A stretch of 64,000 nt of DNA from Cylicocyclus nassatus (Eukaryota; Nematoda; Chromadorea; Rhabditida; Strongylidae), in the NCBI GenBank assembly GCA_958299035.1, contig CATQJL010000112.1, forward strand, positions 47,636,941-47,700,940, written 5' to 3'. The translations under genes were made by a program, and so were the position numbers. Of the stretch, positions 33,336-45,343 are shown piece by piece (position 1 is the stretch's first letter; each line of letters opens with the position of its first letter). Under the pieces are notes generated by a model, which saw nothing but the letters and a program-made list of their open reading frames with translations, had not been told where the DNA came from and made no database searches.

Positions 33336-35366
33336 TAGCATCCGATTTTGTCTTTTTATACAATTGACGGCTGCTCTTCTCCTCGGTCTTCTCGTGAAAG
33401 CCATCTTAAGCATCGCTTTCTCCGGTGTATTTGCGTGCACCATAGCTCACTAGACTCTTAAGGCCTTACCCTTTTTTGTGTACCTATTTCTGCAACTCTA
33501 TCGTTTTAAATACGTCTTCTCGTATGAGTTCTTTAGGGAAATATTTGATTCATTTTATCGGTATGCTTCAATGCGATGTATATATATATGGGGACTTTTG
33601 TGATTGCTACAGTACTTCAGTAAATTTTATTTAAATGTTCTTTGATTACCTCATTCTTAATAGGAAGACAGGTTTATTACCACGAGCTTCTGTTGTACGT
33701 TGCAAGACTATGGTAAATTCTGCGGGACCTTTCATGGAATCGCGAAGTAAATGAGGACGCGAAAGGTAGAAGAATCGCTGTATGTATTGGGCTTTGAGAA
33801 AATGTATCACAGAGGGTACACTGTGATAGTATTAACAAAACAGATTTTCGGAAAATTTCAGTGTAAATGCACCGTTGTAGATTTAGTTGGGGAGTTAGTT
33901 GTAATTTAGTCCAATAGCACTGATTTACTGCTGTGAACTTTGTCATAAAAATAACTCCTCTGAACATTTGGAAATTTCATACAGGTAGCGATAGGACGAT
34001 GTGGGTGCGGCATATTTGCGATAGTCTGAGATGAATCTCAACCTCCCTTCACTTTGGAGACTGGGCTACCCCCCCCCCCCTTCACTTTGGGCAAAAAAAA
34101 ATTTTTTGAGGTGAAATGATAGTGTGCTTGGAGTGGAGTTGTGGCGGAATAGCGCCTTTGGAGTAAGTAGCTCCGCTGTGTTATTAGACCTAGGCTAAGA
34201 GCTTTATTGAGTCAGACGACCTGCATTGATGCAGTGGCAGAATGCTCCGTATAATGGGCGTGACAAGGTAGTATACATGCATCTGAGCTATGGAGATACT
34301 CAATCACAGCCGGTTATGCTTATGGCATGACCTGTACGGTACTTATGTAAGTGTCGCGCCTTGTCACGCCCATTATATGGAGCATTCTGCCACTGCATCA
34401 GTGCAGGTCGCCTGACTCAATAAAGCTCGAAGCTACGTCTAATAATACAGCGGAGCTACTTACTCCAAGGCGCTATTCCGCCACAACTCCACTTCAAGCA
34501 CACTATCATTTCACCTCCAAAAATTTTTTTTCTTTGCCCAAAGTGAAGGGGGGAAGGAGCCTAGTCTCCAAAGTGAAGGAGGGTTGAGATTCGTCTCAGA
34601 CTATCGCACCTATGCCGCACCCGCAGCGTCCTATCGCTACCTGTATGTATTTTTATGACAAAGTTCACAGCAGTAAATCAGTGCTATTGGACTAAATTAC
34701 AACTAACTCCGCAACTAAATCTACAACGGTGCATTTACACTGAAATTTTCCGAAAATCTGTTTTGTTAATACTATCACAATGTACCCTCTGTGGTAAACT
34801 TTTTCAAAGCCCAATACATACAGCGATTCTTCTACCTTTCGCGTCCTCATTTACTTCGCGATTCCATGAAAGGTCCCGCAGAATTCAGAGTACCATAGTC
34901 TTGCAACGCACAACAGAAGCTCGTGGTAATGAACCTGTCTTCCTATCAAGAATGAAGTAATCAAAGAACATTTGAATAAGATTTACTGAAGTACTGAAGC
35001 AATCACAAAAGTCCCCATATATATATACATCGCATTGAAGCATACCGATAAAATGAATCAAATATTTCCCTAAAGAACTCATACGAGAAGACGTATTTAA
35101 AACGATAGAGTTGCAGAAATAGGTACACAAAAAAGGGTAAGGCCTTAAGAGTCTAGTGAGCTATGGTGCACGCAAATACACCGGAGAAAGCGATGCTTAA
35201 GATGGCTTTCACGAGAAGACCGAGGAGAAGAGCAGCCGTCAATTGTATAAAAAGACAAAATCGGATGCTATAGGCAGTGTCCGGACAAGGTGGGGGTTTC
35301 GGGACTTCAGTGCCATGCGAAAGTGGCCCCTCAGACACAGTGTAGCGCAAGTACGAGGTTATTAAA
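33240..35366. repeat. Older inner palindrome, axis near 34303
   Basis: Arms of about 1 kb (33240-34280 and 34330-35366) are reverse complements with scattered substitutions and small indels: for example CGTATGAGTTCTTTAGGGAA against its mirror near 35070, and CCTTGTCACGCCCATTATA against TATAATGGGCGTGACAAGG. Two peptide-exon copies (31998-32474 plus and 35890-36003 minus) flank it convergently. The visible divergence shows this inversion is older than the outer palindrome that contains it. Hydrophobic frames at 33271-33453 (+) and 35153-35350 (-) are the same sequence on the two arms. Confidence 0.85.
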
Positions 35367-35663
35367 TTCGACCTAAAGCAAGAGAAAAATGGTGTGGGGA
35401 AACTTACACCTCCGATCGGGGGTCCTCCGATCTGTTATTCCTACTATACGGCAGAGTACGCATGCCGCAATAGTAAATCGTAGAGTCCCGCAGCGACCCT
35501 GCGTCTCAGCCTTGGCGGGGACCGTCAAATTTTGAATTGTAATGCTTTGGGAAACGTTCTCGCCGTTTTCGCGCCTTTTAATGTGGATTTTCGGATTCAG
35601 CGTTGCGGATAACACCGGTAAGTGGATTTTCCAGGAATTGAGTTTTTGCCCGGACACTGCCTT
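35271..35663. mobile_element. GGCAGTGTCC-tipped MITE, short form (left arm)
   Basis: Tips TAGGCAGTGTCCGGAC and GCCCGGACACTGCCTT with TA flanks. Partner of the copy-C element and mirror of 40247-40639. Confidence 0.8.
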
Positions 35664-35889
35664 TATGCACCAATCTGAGGCTACGTCCAAAGTATTTTTT
35701 GCCAGGGTTAAGCTGACAACGCGTTAGCTTGCGCTGGCACATGGGCAACTCTGGACGAAGCCTTATATTACGTTTGCCAGATGACAACGATTCAAAATTT
35801 TTAGATTTCCCCCTTACAAAGTTTTATTCACAGAGGTTCGATCACAGTTGGATATAAAGTGATGATGACGATTTGGAGTCAAGCGTGAT

Positions 35890-36003
35890 TTAGCGGCACT
35901 CTCCTTTGTAGCATTTCGCTGGTTTCATACAGTCGCATCGGTAGCAGTTACCTCCTTTCGGAACATAGCATTGTCCTTTGCCGGGAGGAACTTTGAACGA
36001 ATT
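35890..36003 (-). pseudogene. Six-cysteine peptide exon 2 (left arm), no leader exon seen
   Basis: Exact mirror of 39907-40020 and nearly identical to 26724-26837. Intact acceptor, six cysteines and stop, but the intron upstream carries the 778-bp mariner-like element and no leader exon follows. In the assembly it exists because of the palindrome; if the palindrome is artefactual this and 39907-40020 are one locus. Confidence 0.6.
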
Positions 36004-36272
36004 CTGCAGATAAACATCAATAAACTTGAAAATAGCATATTGATTAAGCTGGAAACAGCAACACTGCGTATTGAATGAATAAGGTAATTATTACAGGAAT
36101 TGTCGGAGATTGGTTTTGCGAATTTACTTGCTCGAGGAATCATTAGTATCTTGTGTATTACATCAAAGTATTTTTGAGAGGAAACAACCATGGTGACAGA
36201 AATTATCTGCAACGTTTTTCAAGCATTCCGAAATCACTGAAAAGTAATTCGAGAAAGCATTTTGACATAATA

Positions 36273-37050
36273 TTAGGTTGGTGGATAATTTCTGTTACAC
36301 TTTTATCGTAAAATTCTGAAAAGCTCCAGAAGTTTCCTAGAGCTTTCAAATTTGCTCCATATGTAGGCCACGGCAGGGCGTACACAACAGTATGACTGAT
36401 GCCGCAAATGCACAACTAGCCAGCAAGTTTACGACAACTTTATAAGCAAATTCAAAATTGTCATTCTTTCTTTGATTTTTTCTCAGCGTGTAATTGTGTT
36501 TCTTCTCCCCCATAATTTTTTAGAACATATTTTCGCATCGTTTCTTGTATGCTAACACTCTGGTGCCGCTAGCAGCCAAAAACAGGTCAAAAACAACTCG
36601 AAAAAACCAAAAATTCGTCAAAAAAATTTTCCGTGTACATCGTGTAGGATTTGATACGGAAAGGTTGAAAATAATTTTTGTAAATTTGTTTATTCTTCAT
36701 TCAAAATACCATTGTGCGCTGACATCGCGCAAAATGTAGCTTATGTGATCGTATGCGGACATGATTGTGCCATCCCCCTATGTTCGCTAAACTATGGACC
36801 ATACCCTGCCGAATACCACATCGCCCGGTCTCTTCCCAATCGCATGGAACAATGTCAGTCCGCTGGCAAAAATGTCCATAAAATGTACTCCCACCGAAAG
36901 TGGGTGTTTTGCGCACGGACCGCGGATCTGACAATACCGGCGGGTAAACCTTTGCACCCCGCCAACACTCTTTAATAAGAACTTTCAGAAGTTTCTTAGA
37001 TTTTTAAGAAATAAAAATAAAAGTGTAACAGAAATTATCCGCCAACCTAA
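36273..37050. mobile_element. Mariner-like element, family 5 (left arm)
   Basis: Tips TTAGGTTGGTGGATAATTTC and GAAATTATCCGCCAACCTAA; TA flanks. Mirror of 38860-39637, homologue of 27083-27861. Confidence 0.9.
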
Positions 37051-37710
37051 TACATAGCATTTTTACCATAGCTACAGTTGCAGCGGTAGAATTTGTCCAA
37101 AATTGCGGGATTGTCGGGATTCGCAGGATTTGCGACTTCACGGGATTTGCAGGATTCGCGGGATTTGCTGGATAAGCGGGATTCAACTGTAACTTTTTTT
37201 AGAACAACTTTATATGAGATCTGCAAGAAGACTCGGCTTTAGCTTGATGAGACGAATCTTTTGGTACACGGTATGTCCGTAGTTCATGGTGACACGGTAG
37301 ACATATGGTGATACTTTGTTATTTTCTATGGTAAAGCTTTTTTGAACATTTGTCACAGCGTAAATCGCGAGTAGCAGGTTCTGGTACGAAGTTCTTACTA
37401 TCGAAAACTATCGCGAAAAATTGGGCAATTTTTATTTACCCTTATCACTGATCTAAGCATTTGATCGTTCATCACTGATAATATCACATTTTTGGATTTT
37501 GGCATATGGTAAGAAAAGTGGTGTAGGAAACGACTGAATTTCTATTGCTCTTTCTCTCATTGTAAGTGATCTACAGGCTTTTCTGCTTCTATTGCTCGGT
37601 GCAATTGGTAGATCCCTCGCTGCAGCAATTGATCGATTTCTCATCGGCACATGCCATTGCTGCCAATTCTTATTTAGAATGGCATTTTTGTTTCAACTCG
37701 CTTCACGCCG

Positions 37711-38199
37711 AGCCTGGGCTGAGATTCTGCACCTACATGAAAGATGAACGTGGGAATCGACCGCATGAATTTAGCGCTATTCTTATCTGTCGTTGTCATT
37801 GATATCATCATTTTATCATTTATCACTGATAATATCACAAAATTGTATCATTTTTGACATACAGTAAGAAATGTACTTTGTAAAACGCTGTGCGAGTTTT
37901 AATCGCTCTATCTCTTATAGTGTGATCTACAGGCTTTTTCGGTTCAGTTGCGCATTTGGTGCAGTAGATAGATCCCTCACTGCAGCAATCGATTGATTGC
38001 TCATCATGCGCATGACACCGTCTCCTTGGAGACGTTGCTCTCTCAGAAAAATTCACTATCTATAGATCATGAATGAACCGAGTCGTCTGACCTGTCAAAA
38101 GGAGTTTCAACTATGAGCTGAACACTTCTGTTTTCTGCGTATGGACATACAGATCCAGATCCACTAAGGCGATCAATCTAAGGTGCGAAACGGCGCAAA
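37711..38199. repeat. Spacer of the giant palindrome
   Basis: 489 bp present once within the palindrome. It is a continuation of the segmental duplicate (matches about 28520-29003 in copy C), so the left arm plus spacer form a normal stretch and the right arm starts where the sequence abruptly turns back. The turn is at CGGCGTG, 38200-38206, a 7-bp string shared by the copy-C continuation and by the inverted arm. Confidence 0.9.
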
Positions 38200-38859
38200 C
38201 GGCGTGAAGCGAGTTGAAACAAAAATGCCATTCTAAATAAGAATTGGCAGCAATGGCATGTGCCGATGAGAAATCGATCAATTGCTGCAGCGAGGGATCT
38301 ACCAATTGCACCGAGCAATAGAAGCAGAAAAGCCTGTAGATCACTTACAATGAGAGAAAGAGCAATAGAAATTCAGTCGTTTCCTACACCACTTTTCTTA
38401 CCATATGCCAAAATCCAAAAATGTGATATTATCAGTGATGAACGATCAAATGCTTAGATCAGTGATAAGGGTAAATAAAAATTGCCCAATTTTTCGCGAT
38501 AGTTTTCGATAGTAAGAACTTCGTACCAGAACCTGCTACTCGCGATTTACGCTGTGACAAATGTTCAAAAAAGCTTTACCATAGAAAATAACAAAGTATC
38601 ACCATATGTCTACCGTGTCACCATGAACTACGGACATACCGTGTACCAAAAGATTCGTCTCATCAAGCTAAAGCCGAGTCTTCTTGCAGATCTCATATAA
38701 AGTTGTTCTAAAAAAAGTTACAGTTGAATCCCGCTTATCCAGCAAATCCCGCGAATCCTGCAAATCCCGTGAAGTCGCAAATCCTGCGAATCCCGACAAT
38801 CCCGCAATTTTGGACAAATTCTACCGCTGCAACTGTAGCTATGGTAAAAATGCTATGTA

Positions 38860-39637
38860 TTAGGTTGGCGGATAATTTCTGTTACACTTTTATTTTTATT
38901 TCTTAAAAATCTAAGAAACTTCTGAAAGTTCTTATTAAAGAGTGTTGGCGGGGTGCAAAGGTTTACCCGCCGGTATTGTCAGATCCGCGGTCCGTGCGCA
39001 AAACACCCACTTTCGGTGGGAGTACATTTTATGGACATTTTTGCCAGCGGACTGACATTGTTCCATGCGATTGGGAAGAGACCGGGCGATGTGGTATTCG
39101 GCAGGGTATGGTCCATAGTTTAGCGAACATAGGGGGATGGCACAATCATGTCCGCATACGATCACATAAGCTACATTTTGCGCGATGTCAGCGCACAATG
39201 GTATTTTGAATGAAGAATAAACAAATTTACAAAAATTATTTTCAACCTTTCCGTATCAAATCCTACACGATGTACACGGAAAATTTTTTTGACGAATTTT
39301 TGGTTTTTTCGAGTTGTTTTTGACCTGTTTTTGGCTGCTAGCGGCACCAGAGTGTTAGCATACAAGAAACGATGCGAAAATATGTTCTAAAAAATTATGG
39401 GGGAGAAGAAACACAATTACACGCTGAGAAAAAATCAAAGAAAGAATGACAATTTTGAATTTGCTTATAAAGTTGTCGTAAACTTGCTGGCTAGTTGTGC
39501 ATTTGCGGCATCAGTCATACTGTTGTGTACGCCCTGCCGTGGCCTACATATGGAGCAAATTTGAAAGCTCTAGGAAACTTCTGGAGCTTTTCAGAATTTT
39601 ACGATAAAAGTGTAACAGAAATTATCCACCAACCTAA
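38860..39637. mobile_element. Mariner-like element, family 5 (right arm)
   Basis: Tips TTAGGTTGGCGGATAATTTC and GAAATTATCCACCAACCTAA, TA flanks. It sits in the former intron of the exon at 39907; compare the empty site near 32092 in the full gene. Confidence 0.9.
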
Positions 39638-39906
39638 TATTATGTCAAAATGCTTTCTCGAATTACTTTTCAGTGATTTCGGAATGCTTGAAAAACGTTG
39701 CAGATAATTTCTGTCACCATGGTTGTTTCCTCTCAAAAATACTTTGATGTAATACACAAGATACTAATGATTCCTCGAGCAAGTAAATTCGCAAAACCAA
39801 TCTCCGACAATTCCTGTAATAATTACCTTATTCATTCAATACGCAGTGTTGCTGTTTCCAGCTTAATCAATATGCTATTTTCAAGTTTATTGATGTTTAT
39901 CTGCAG

Positions 39907-40020
39907 AATTCGTTCAAAGTTCCTCCCGGCAAAGGACAATGCTATGTTCCGAAAGGAGGTAACTGCTACCGATGCGACTGTATGAAACCAGCGAAATGCT
40001 ACAAAGGAGAGTGCCGCTAA
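39907..40020 (+). pseudogene. Six-cysteine peptide exon 2 (right arm), no leader exon seen
   Basis: CTGCAG acceptor at 39901-39906, 37 codons beginning NSFKVPPGKGQC and ending CYKGECR, stop at 40018-40020, AATAAA at 40082-40087. Cysteine spacing is that of the family. The region before the mariner-like element (38720-38850) is a degenerate AATCCCGCGAAT-type repeat rather than a leader exon. Probably a leaderless pseudogene unless a remote 5' exon exists. Confidence 0.6.
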
Positions 40021-40246
40021 ATCACGCTTGACTCCAAATCGTCATCATCACTTTATATCCAACTGTGATCGAACCTCTGTGAATAAAACTTTGTAAGGGG
40101 GAAATCTAAAAATTTTGAATCGTTGTCATCTGGCAAACGTAATATAAGGCTTCGTCCAGAGTTGCCCATGTGCCAGCGCAAGCTAACGCGTTGTCAGCTT
40201 AACCCTGGCAAAAAATACTTTGGACGTAGCCTCAGATTGGTGCATA

Positions 40247-40639
40247 AAGGCAGTGTCCGGGCAAAAACTCAATTCCTGGAAAATCCACTTACCGGTGTTA
40301 TCCGCAACGCTGAATCCGAAAATCCACATTAAAAGGCGCGAAAACGGCGAGAACGTTTCCCAAAGCATTACAATTCAAAATTTGACGGTCCCCGCCAAGG
40401 CTGAGACGCAGGGTCGCTGCGGGACTCTACGATTTACTATTGCGGCATGCGTACTCTGCCGTATAGTAGGAATAACAGATCGGAGGACCCCCGATCGGAG
40501 GTGTAAGTTTCCCCACACCATTTTTCTCTTGCTTTAGGTCGAATTTAATAACCTCGTACTTGCGCTACACTGTGTCTGAGGGGCCACTTTCGCATGGCAC
40601 TGAAGTCCCGAAACCCCCACCTTGTCCGGACACTGCCTA
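40247..40639. mobile_element. GGCAGTGTCC-tipped MITE, short form (right arm)
   Basis: Exact mirror of 35271-35663. Confidence 0.8.
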
Positions 40640-42574
40640 TAGCATCCGATTTTGTCTTTTTATACAATTGACGGCTGCTCTTCTCCTCGGTCTTCTCGTG
40701 AAAGCCATCTTAAGCATCGCTTTCTCCGGTGTATTTGCGTGCACCATAGCTCACTAGACTCTTAAGGCCTTACCCTTTTTTGTGTACCTATTTCTGCAAC
40801 TCTATCGTTTTAAATACGTCTTCTCGTATGAGTTCTTTAGGGAAATATTTGATTCATTTTATCGGTATGCTTCAATGCGATGTATATATATATGGGGACT
40901 TTTGTGATTGCTTCAGTACTTCAGTAAATCTTATTCAAATGTTCTTTGATTACTTCATTCTTGATAGGAAGACAGGTTCATTACCACGAGCTTCTGTTGT
41001 GCGTTGCAAGACTATGGTACTCTGAATTCTGCGGGACCTTTCATGGAATCGCGAAGTAAATGAGGACGCGAAAGGTAGAAGAATCGCTGTATGTATTGGG
41101 CTTTGAAAAAGTTTACCACAGAGGGTACATTGTGATAGTATTAACAAAACAGATTTTCGGAAAATTTCAGTGTAAATGCACCGTTGTAGATTTAGTTGCG
41201 GAGTTAGTTGTAATTTAGTCCAATAGCACTGATTTACTGCTGTGAACTTTGTCATAAAAATACATACAGGTAGCGATAGGACGCTGCGGGTGCGGCATAG
41301 GTGCGATAGTCTGAGACGAATCTCAACCCTCCTTCACTTTGGAGACTAGGCTCCTTCCCCCCTTCACTTTGGGCAAAGAAAAAAAATTTTTGGAGGTGAA
41401 ATGATAGTGTGCTTGAAGTGGAGTTGTGGCGGAATAGCGCCTTGGAGTAAGTAGCTCCGCTGTATTATTAGACGTAGCTTCGAGCTTTATTGAGTCAGGC
41501 GACCTGCACTGATGCAGTGGCAGAATGCTCCATATAATGGGCGTGACAAGGCGCGACACTTACATAAGTACCGTACAGGTCATGCCATAAGCATAACCGG
41601 CTGTGATTGAGTATCTCCATAGCTCAGATGCATGTATACTACCTTGTCACGCCCATTATACGGAGCATTCTGCCACTGCATCAATGCAGGTCGTCTGACT
41701 CAATAAAGCTCTTAGCCTAGGTCTAATAACACAGCGGAGCTACTTACTCCAAAGGCGCTATTCCGCCACAACTCCACTCCAAGCACACTATCATTTCACC
41801 TCAAAAAATTTTTTTTTGCCCAAAGTGAAGGGGGGGGGGGGTAGCCCAGTCTCCAAAGTGAAGGGAGGTTGAGATTCATCTCAGACTATCGCAAATATGC
41901 CGCACCCACATCGTCCTATCGCTACCTGTATGAAATTTCCAAATGTTCAGAGGAGTTATTTTTATGACAAAGTTCACAGCAGTAAATCAGTGCTATTGGA
42001 CTAAATTACAACTAACTCCCCAACTAAATCTACAACGGTGCATTTACACTGAAATTTTCCGAAAATCTGTTTTGTTAATACTATCACAGTGTACCCTCTG
42101 TGATACATTTTCTCAAAGCCCAATACATACAGCGATTCTTCTACCTTTCGCGTCCTCATTTACTTCGCGATTCCATGAAAGGTCCCGCAGAATTTACCAT
42201 AGTCTTGCAACGTACAACAGAAGCTCGTGGTAATAAACCTGTCTTCCTATTAAGAATGAGGTAATCAAAGAACATTTAAATAAAATTTACTGAAGTACTG
42301 TAGCAATCACAAAAGTCCCCATATATATATACATCGCATTGAAGCATACCGATAAAATGAATCAAATATTTCCCTAAAGAACTCATACGAGAAGACGTAT
42401 TTAAAACGATAGAGTTGCAGAAATAGGTACACAAAAAAGGGTAAGGCCTTAAGAGTCTAGTGAGCTATGGTGCACGCAAATACACCGGAGAAAGCGATGC
42501 TTAAGATGGCTTTCACGAGAAGACCGAGGAGAAGAGCAGCCGTCAATTGTATAAAAAGACAAAATCGGATGCTA

Positions 42575-43206
42575 TAGGCAGTGTCCGGACAAGGTGGGGA
42601 TTTTGGGATTTCAGTGCCATGCGATAGTGGCCCCCTCAAACACAGTATCGCGCAAGTACGATGTTATAACGTTCGACTTAAAGCAAGAGAAAAATGGAGT
42701 GGGGAAACTTACATCTCGGGGCGGAGTCGTCCGACCTGTTTAAATTGCGGCAGAGTACAGTCGGCTCCGTCCGGATTAGGCGAAACATTCTGCGTGAAGC
42801 AACGCGTGAGCATCGCTGGAGGCTTTGCGAGCGCATAGCGCTGGCACTTTGCCAAGCAAGGGCTAAGTAGAATGAGGAGACACAGGCTTGGGTTTCAGCG
42901 CGATATGATACACTGTAGCTGCGAAACGGCGCGAACCGTTGCAAGGCGGACGCCCATCAATCCAATTTCCGCCTAAAGCGGGTAGAAACTTACTGTACGC
43001 ATACCGCAATAGTCAAAATCGCAGGGTCCCGCAGCCACTCTGCGTCTCAGCCTTGGCGGGGACCGTCAAATTTCAAATTGTAAGGCTTCAAAAAGCATGT
43101 TCTCGCCGTTTTCGCGCCTTCCAATGTGGATTTCGGATTCAGCGTTGCGGATAACCTCCGGTAAGTAGATTTTCCAAAAGTTAAGTTTTCGCCCGGACAC
43201 TGCCTT
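42575..43206. mobile_element. GGCAGTGTCC-tipped element, long form (right arm)
   Basis: Exact mirror of 32704-33335. Confidence 0.75.
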
Positions 43207-43435
43207 TATGCACCAACCTGAGGCTACGTCCAAAGTATTCTTTGCCAGGGTTAAGCTAACAACGCGTTAGCTTACGCTGGCACACGGGCAACTCTGGACG
43301 AAGCCTTACATTACGATTGTCAGATGACAACGATTCAAAATTCCAGCATTTTCCGACCCTTACAAAGTTTTATTCACAGAGGTTCGATCACAGTTGGATA
43401 CAAAGTGATGATGACGATTTGTAGTCAAGCGTGAT

Positions 43436-43912
43436 TTAGCGGCACTCTCCTTTGTAGCATTTCGCTGGTTTTATACAGTCGCACCTCATACAGTTCTCTC
43501 CTTTTGCAACAAAGCATTGTCCTTTGCCGGGAGGAACTTTGAACGAATCCTGCAGATAAACATCAATAAACTTGAAAATAGCATATTGATTAAGTTGGAA
43601 ACAGCAGCACTGCATATTGAGTGAGTAAGGTAATTATTATGGGAATTGTCGGGGATTGATTCTGCGAATTTATTTGCTCAAGAAATCATTCGTATCTTGT
43701 GTATTACATCGATGTATTTTTGAGAGCAAACAACCGTTGTGACAAAAATTTCCTGCCACGTTTTTCAAGCATTCCGAAATCACTAAAAAGTAATTCGAAA
43801 AATCATTTTGACATAATACATAGCATTTTTGCCAAACTATATTACTTACCACGACAACGGCAAGGAATATGACAATGAAGTAGAGGAATATTGTAGTTGA
43901 AAGTATTCTCAT
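43436..43912 (-). CDS. Secreted six-cysteine small peptide, mirror copy
   Basis: Mirror of the two-exon gene at 31998-32474: exon 1 43912-43850 (21-residue leader), GTAAGT donor, 300-nt intron, exon 2 43549-43436 (37 residues, six cysteines, TAA), AATAAA at 43374-43369. Nucleotide identity to the other arm is complete as far as I can see, so it may be the same genomic locus represented twice. If it is a second gene, its protein and regulatory sequence are identical. Confidence 0.65.
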
Positions 43913-44331
43913 TTCGAGCCGCTGTTTCTTCTGAAAAAAAAGCAATTCGTTATAAGATTGTGAAGCCACAAAGAGGATTTAGGAGGTGGTCTGAGTAGGC
44001 AACCTATGCAAAACATTCTAAGTTAATCCTTGCAATAAATTAGTCAGCTTAGGAAGGATGAGGGAAAGGAATCCGATTTCACTGGCAAGTGCAGATGAGC
44101 AACATTCAGTCACAGGTTATTGCATATCCTTAGAAAAGAAACTGGGTCACCCTCTAAGGACCAAAAAACTTTTTCAAAATTGTGAATGTTTTAGTGCTCT
44201 CCTTCATTCAAACTCAATTTTGTGGGTAATTCATCAAATTCCCCACATAAGATGGAATAATGCTACTTCTAAACTTACAGCGGCGGTGTTTGCATGATCA
44301 CATAAATTATTATAACAAGTGACTTATTTCA

Positions 44332-45266
44332 TTACGTTGTCCCATAAGTCTTTTCATTTTCGAGTTTTCGTTATGATAAGACACACACTTCTGATTCTAA
44401 ATAGACATCAGGACATCATTCGATAGAGCAAAGCAAGCTCTATAAGATGGTGTTTATGCTTTTGCACAAGCTTTGGTCCATCTCGAGTCTTGAACCAAAA
44501 TCTAAAAATTTTCGGATGGCCAAAAAACCGAAAAAATTTTATATCTCCGTTCAAAAAAATCCTACAAATCTCTAACTCGCTCACGCATATACATTCCACA
44601 TCAGACGTTCATATGTGCTGTTGCTGTATTTTATCAGCTAGAAATCAAGAAATCGAAAACTTCCATGTTTTTACCAAAGTGACGCTGTGCTGTTCTTGCA
44701 CTAGTTGTATACTATGAGCCCTTAGAAGTACAGCCGCAAATTTTTAGCTCTCATAAGCTCTGATTTCCGAGAAATGTTGATTTAGGGGTGAAAAACCCGA
44801 GTAAAGAAAGCTAAATTTGATATTTTTCGTGAACCAGAGCATATAGAAAGCCAAAAATGTACGGTAGTACTTCTAAGGGCTTCTAGTATACAAATGTTAG
44901 TGTAAGAACAGCACAGCATCACTTTGATAAAAACATGAAAATCTCCGATTTCTTGATTTCTAGCTGATAAAAAAATACAGCAACAGCACATATGAACGTC
45001 TGATGAATGTTTATGCGTGAGCGTTAGAGATTTGTAGAATTCTTTTGAACGAAGATATAAAAACTTTTCGGTTTCCTGGCCATCCGAAACTTTTTAGATT
45101 TGGTTTAAAACTTGAGAAGGACCAAAGCTTGTGCAAAAGCATAAACACCATCTTATGGAGCTTGCTTTGCTCTATCGAATGGTGTCCTGATGTCTATTTA
45201 GAATTAGAAGTGTGTGTCTTATCATAGCGAAAACTCGAAAATGAAAAGACTTATGGGACAACCTAA
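44332..45266. mobile_element. Mariner-like fold-back element, family 4, complete
   Basis: Left tip TTACGTTGTCCCATAAGTC (one base off TTAGG), right tip GACTTATGGGACAACCTAA. The two halves, about 44332-44760 and 44840-45266, are reverse complements with roughly 10 percent difference, so the whole element folds back. 935 bp. Flanks are CA and TG rather than TA, so either the tip or the target has mutated. The palindrome end at 44440 lies inside its left arm. Confidence 0.8.
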
Positions 45267-45343
45267 TGAATTAAAAATAATTACACAAGTAATATGTTAA
45301 TTTTCTAAACTGAAGTTTTATAATTTTTGTCAAAGTGTATAAT

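Larger units (their letters stand above)
31470..37710 (+). repeat. Left arm of the giant palindrome
   Basis: Every position x in this arm pairs with 75910 minus x in 38200-44440, with no indel over 6.2 kb and no mismatch that I could find; even a 12-C run (34069-34080) has its 12-G partner (41830-41841). Contents: peptide gene, GGCAGTGTCC elements, an older inner inverted duplication, cysteine exon copy, mariner-like element. The outer limit is set by the first mismatch, at 31469 against 44441. Confidence 0.95.
38200..44440 (-). repeat. Right arm of the giant palindrome
   Basis: Reverse complement of 31470-37710 without visible difference. The content therefore repeats the left arm in mirror order. 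Beyond 44440 the right side continues into a complete mariner-like element, while the left side diverges and then runs into the gap. Confidence 0.95.

Noticed and set aside
33271..33453. Hydrophobic 60-codon frame containing TAALLLGLLVKAILSIAF, mirrored at 35153-35350 and in the right arm
   Set aside because: Looks like a leader peptide, but it crosses the boundary of the GGCAGTGTCC element, is broken by a stop in the copy near 25870, and has no partner exon. Kept only as part of the inner palindrome.
37004..38906. Pro/Ala/Asn-rich repeat peptide (NPANPANP) encoded on both palindrome arms
   Set aside because: Arises from a short degenerate AATCCCGCGAAT-type repeat and runs into a transposon tip; not a credible exon.
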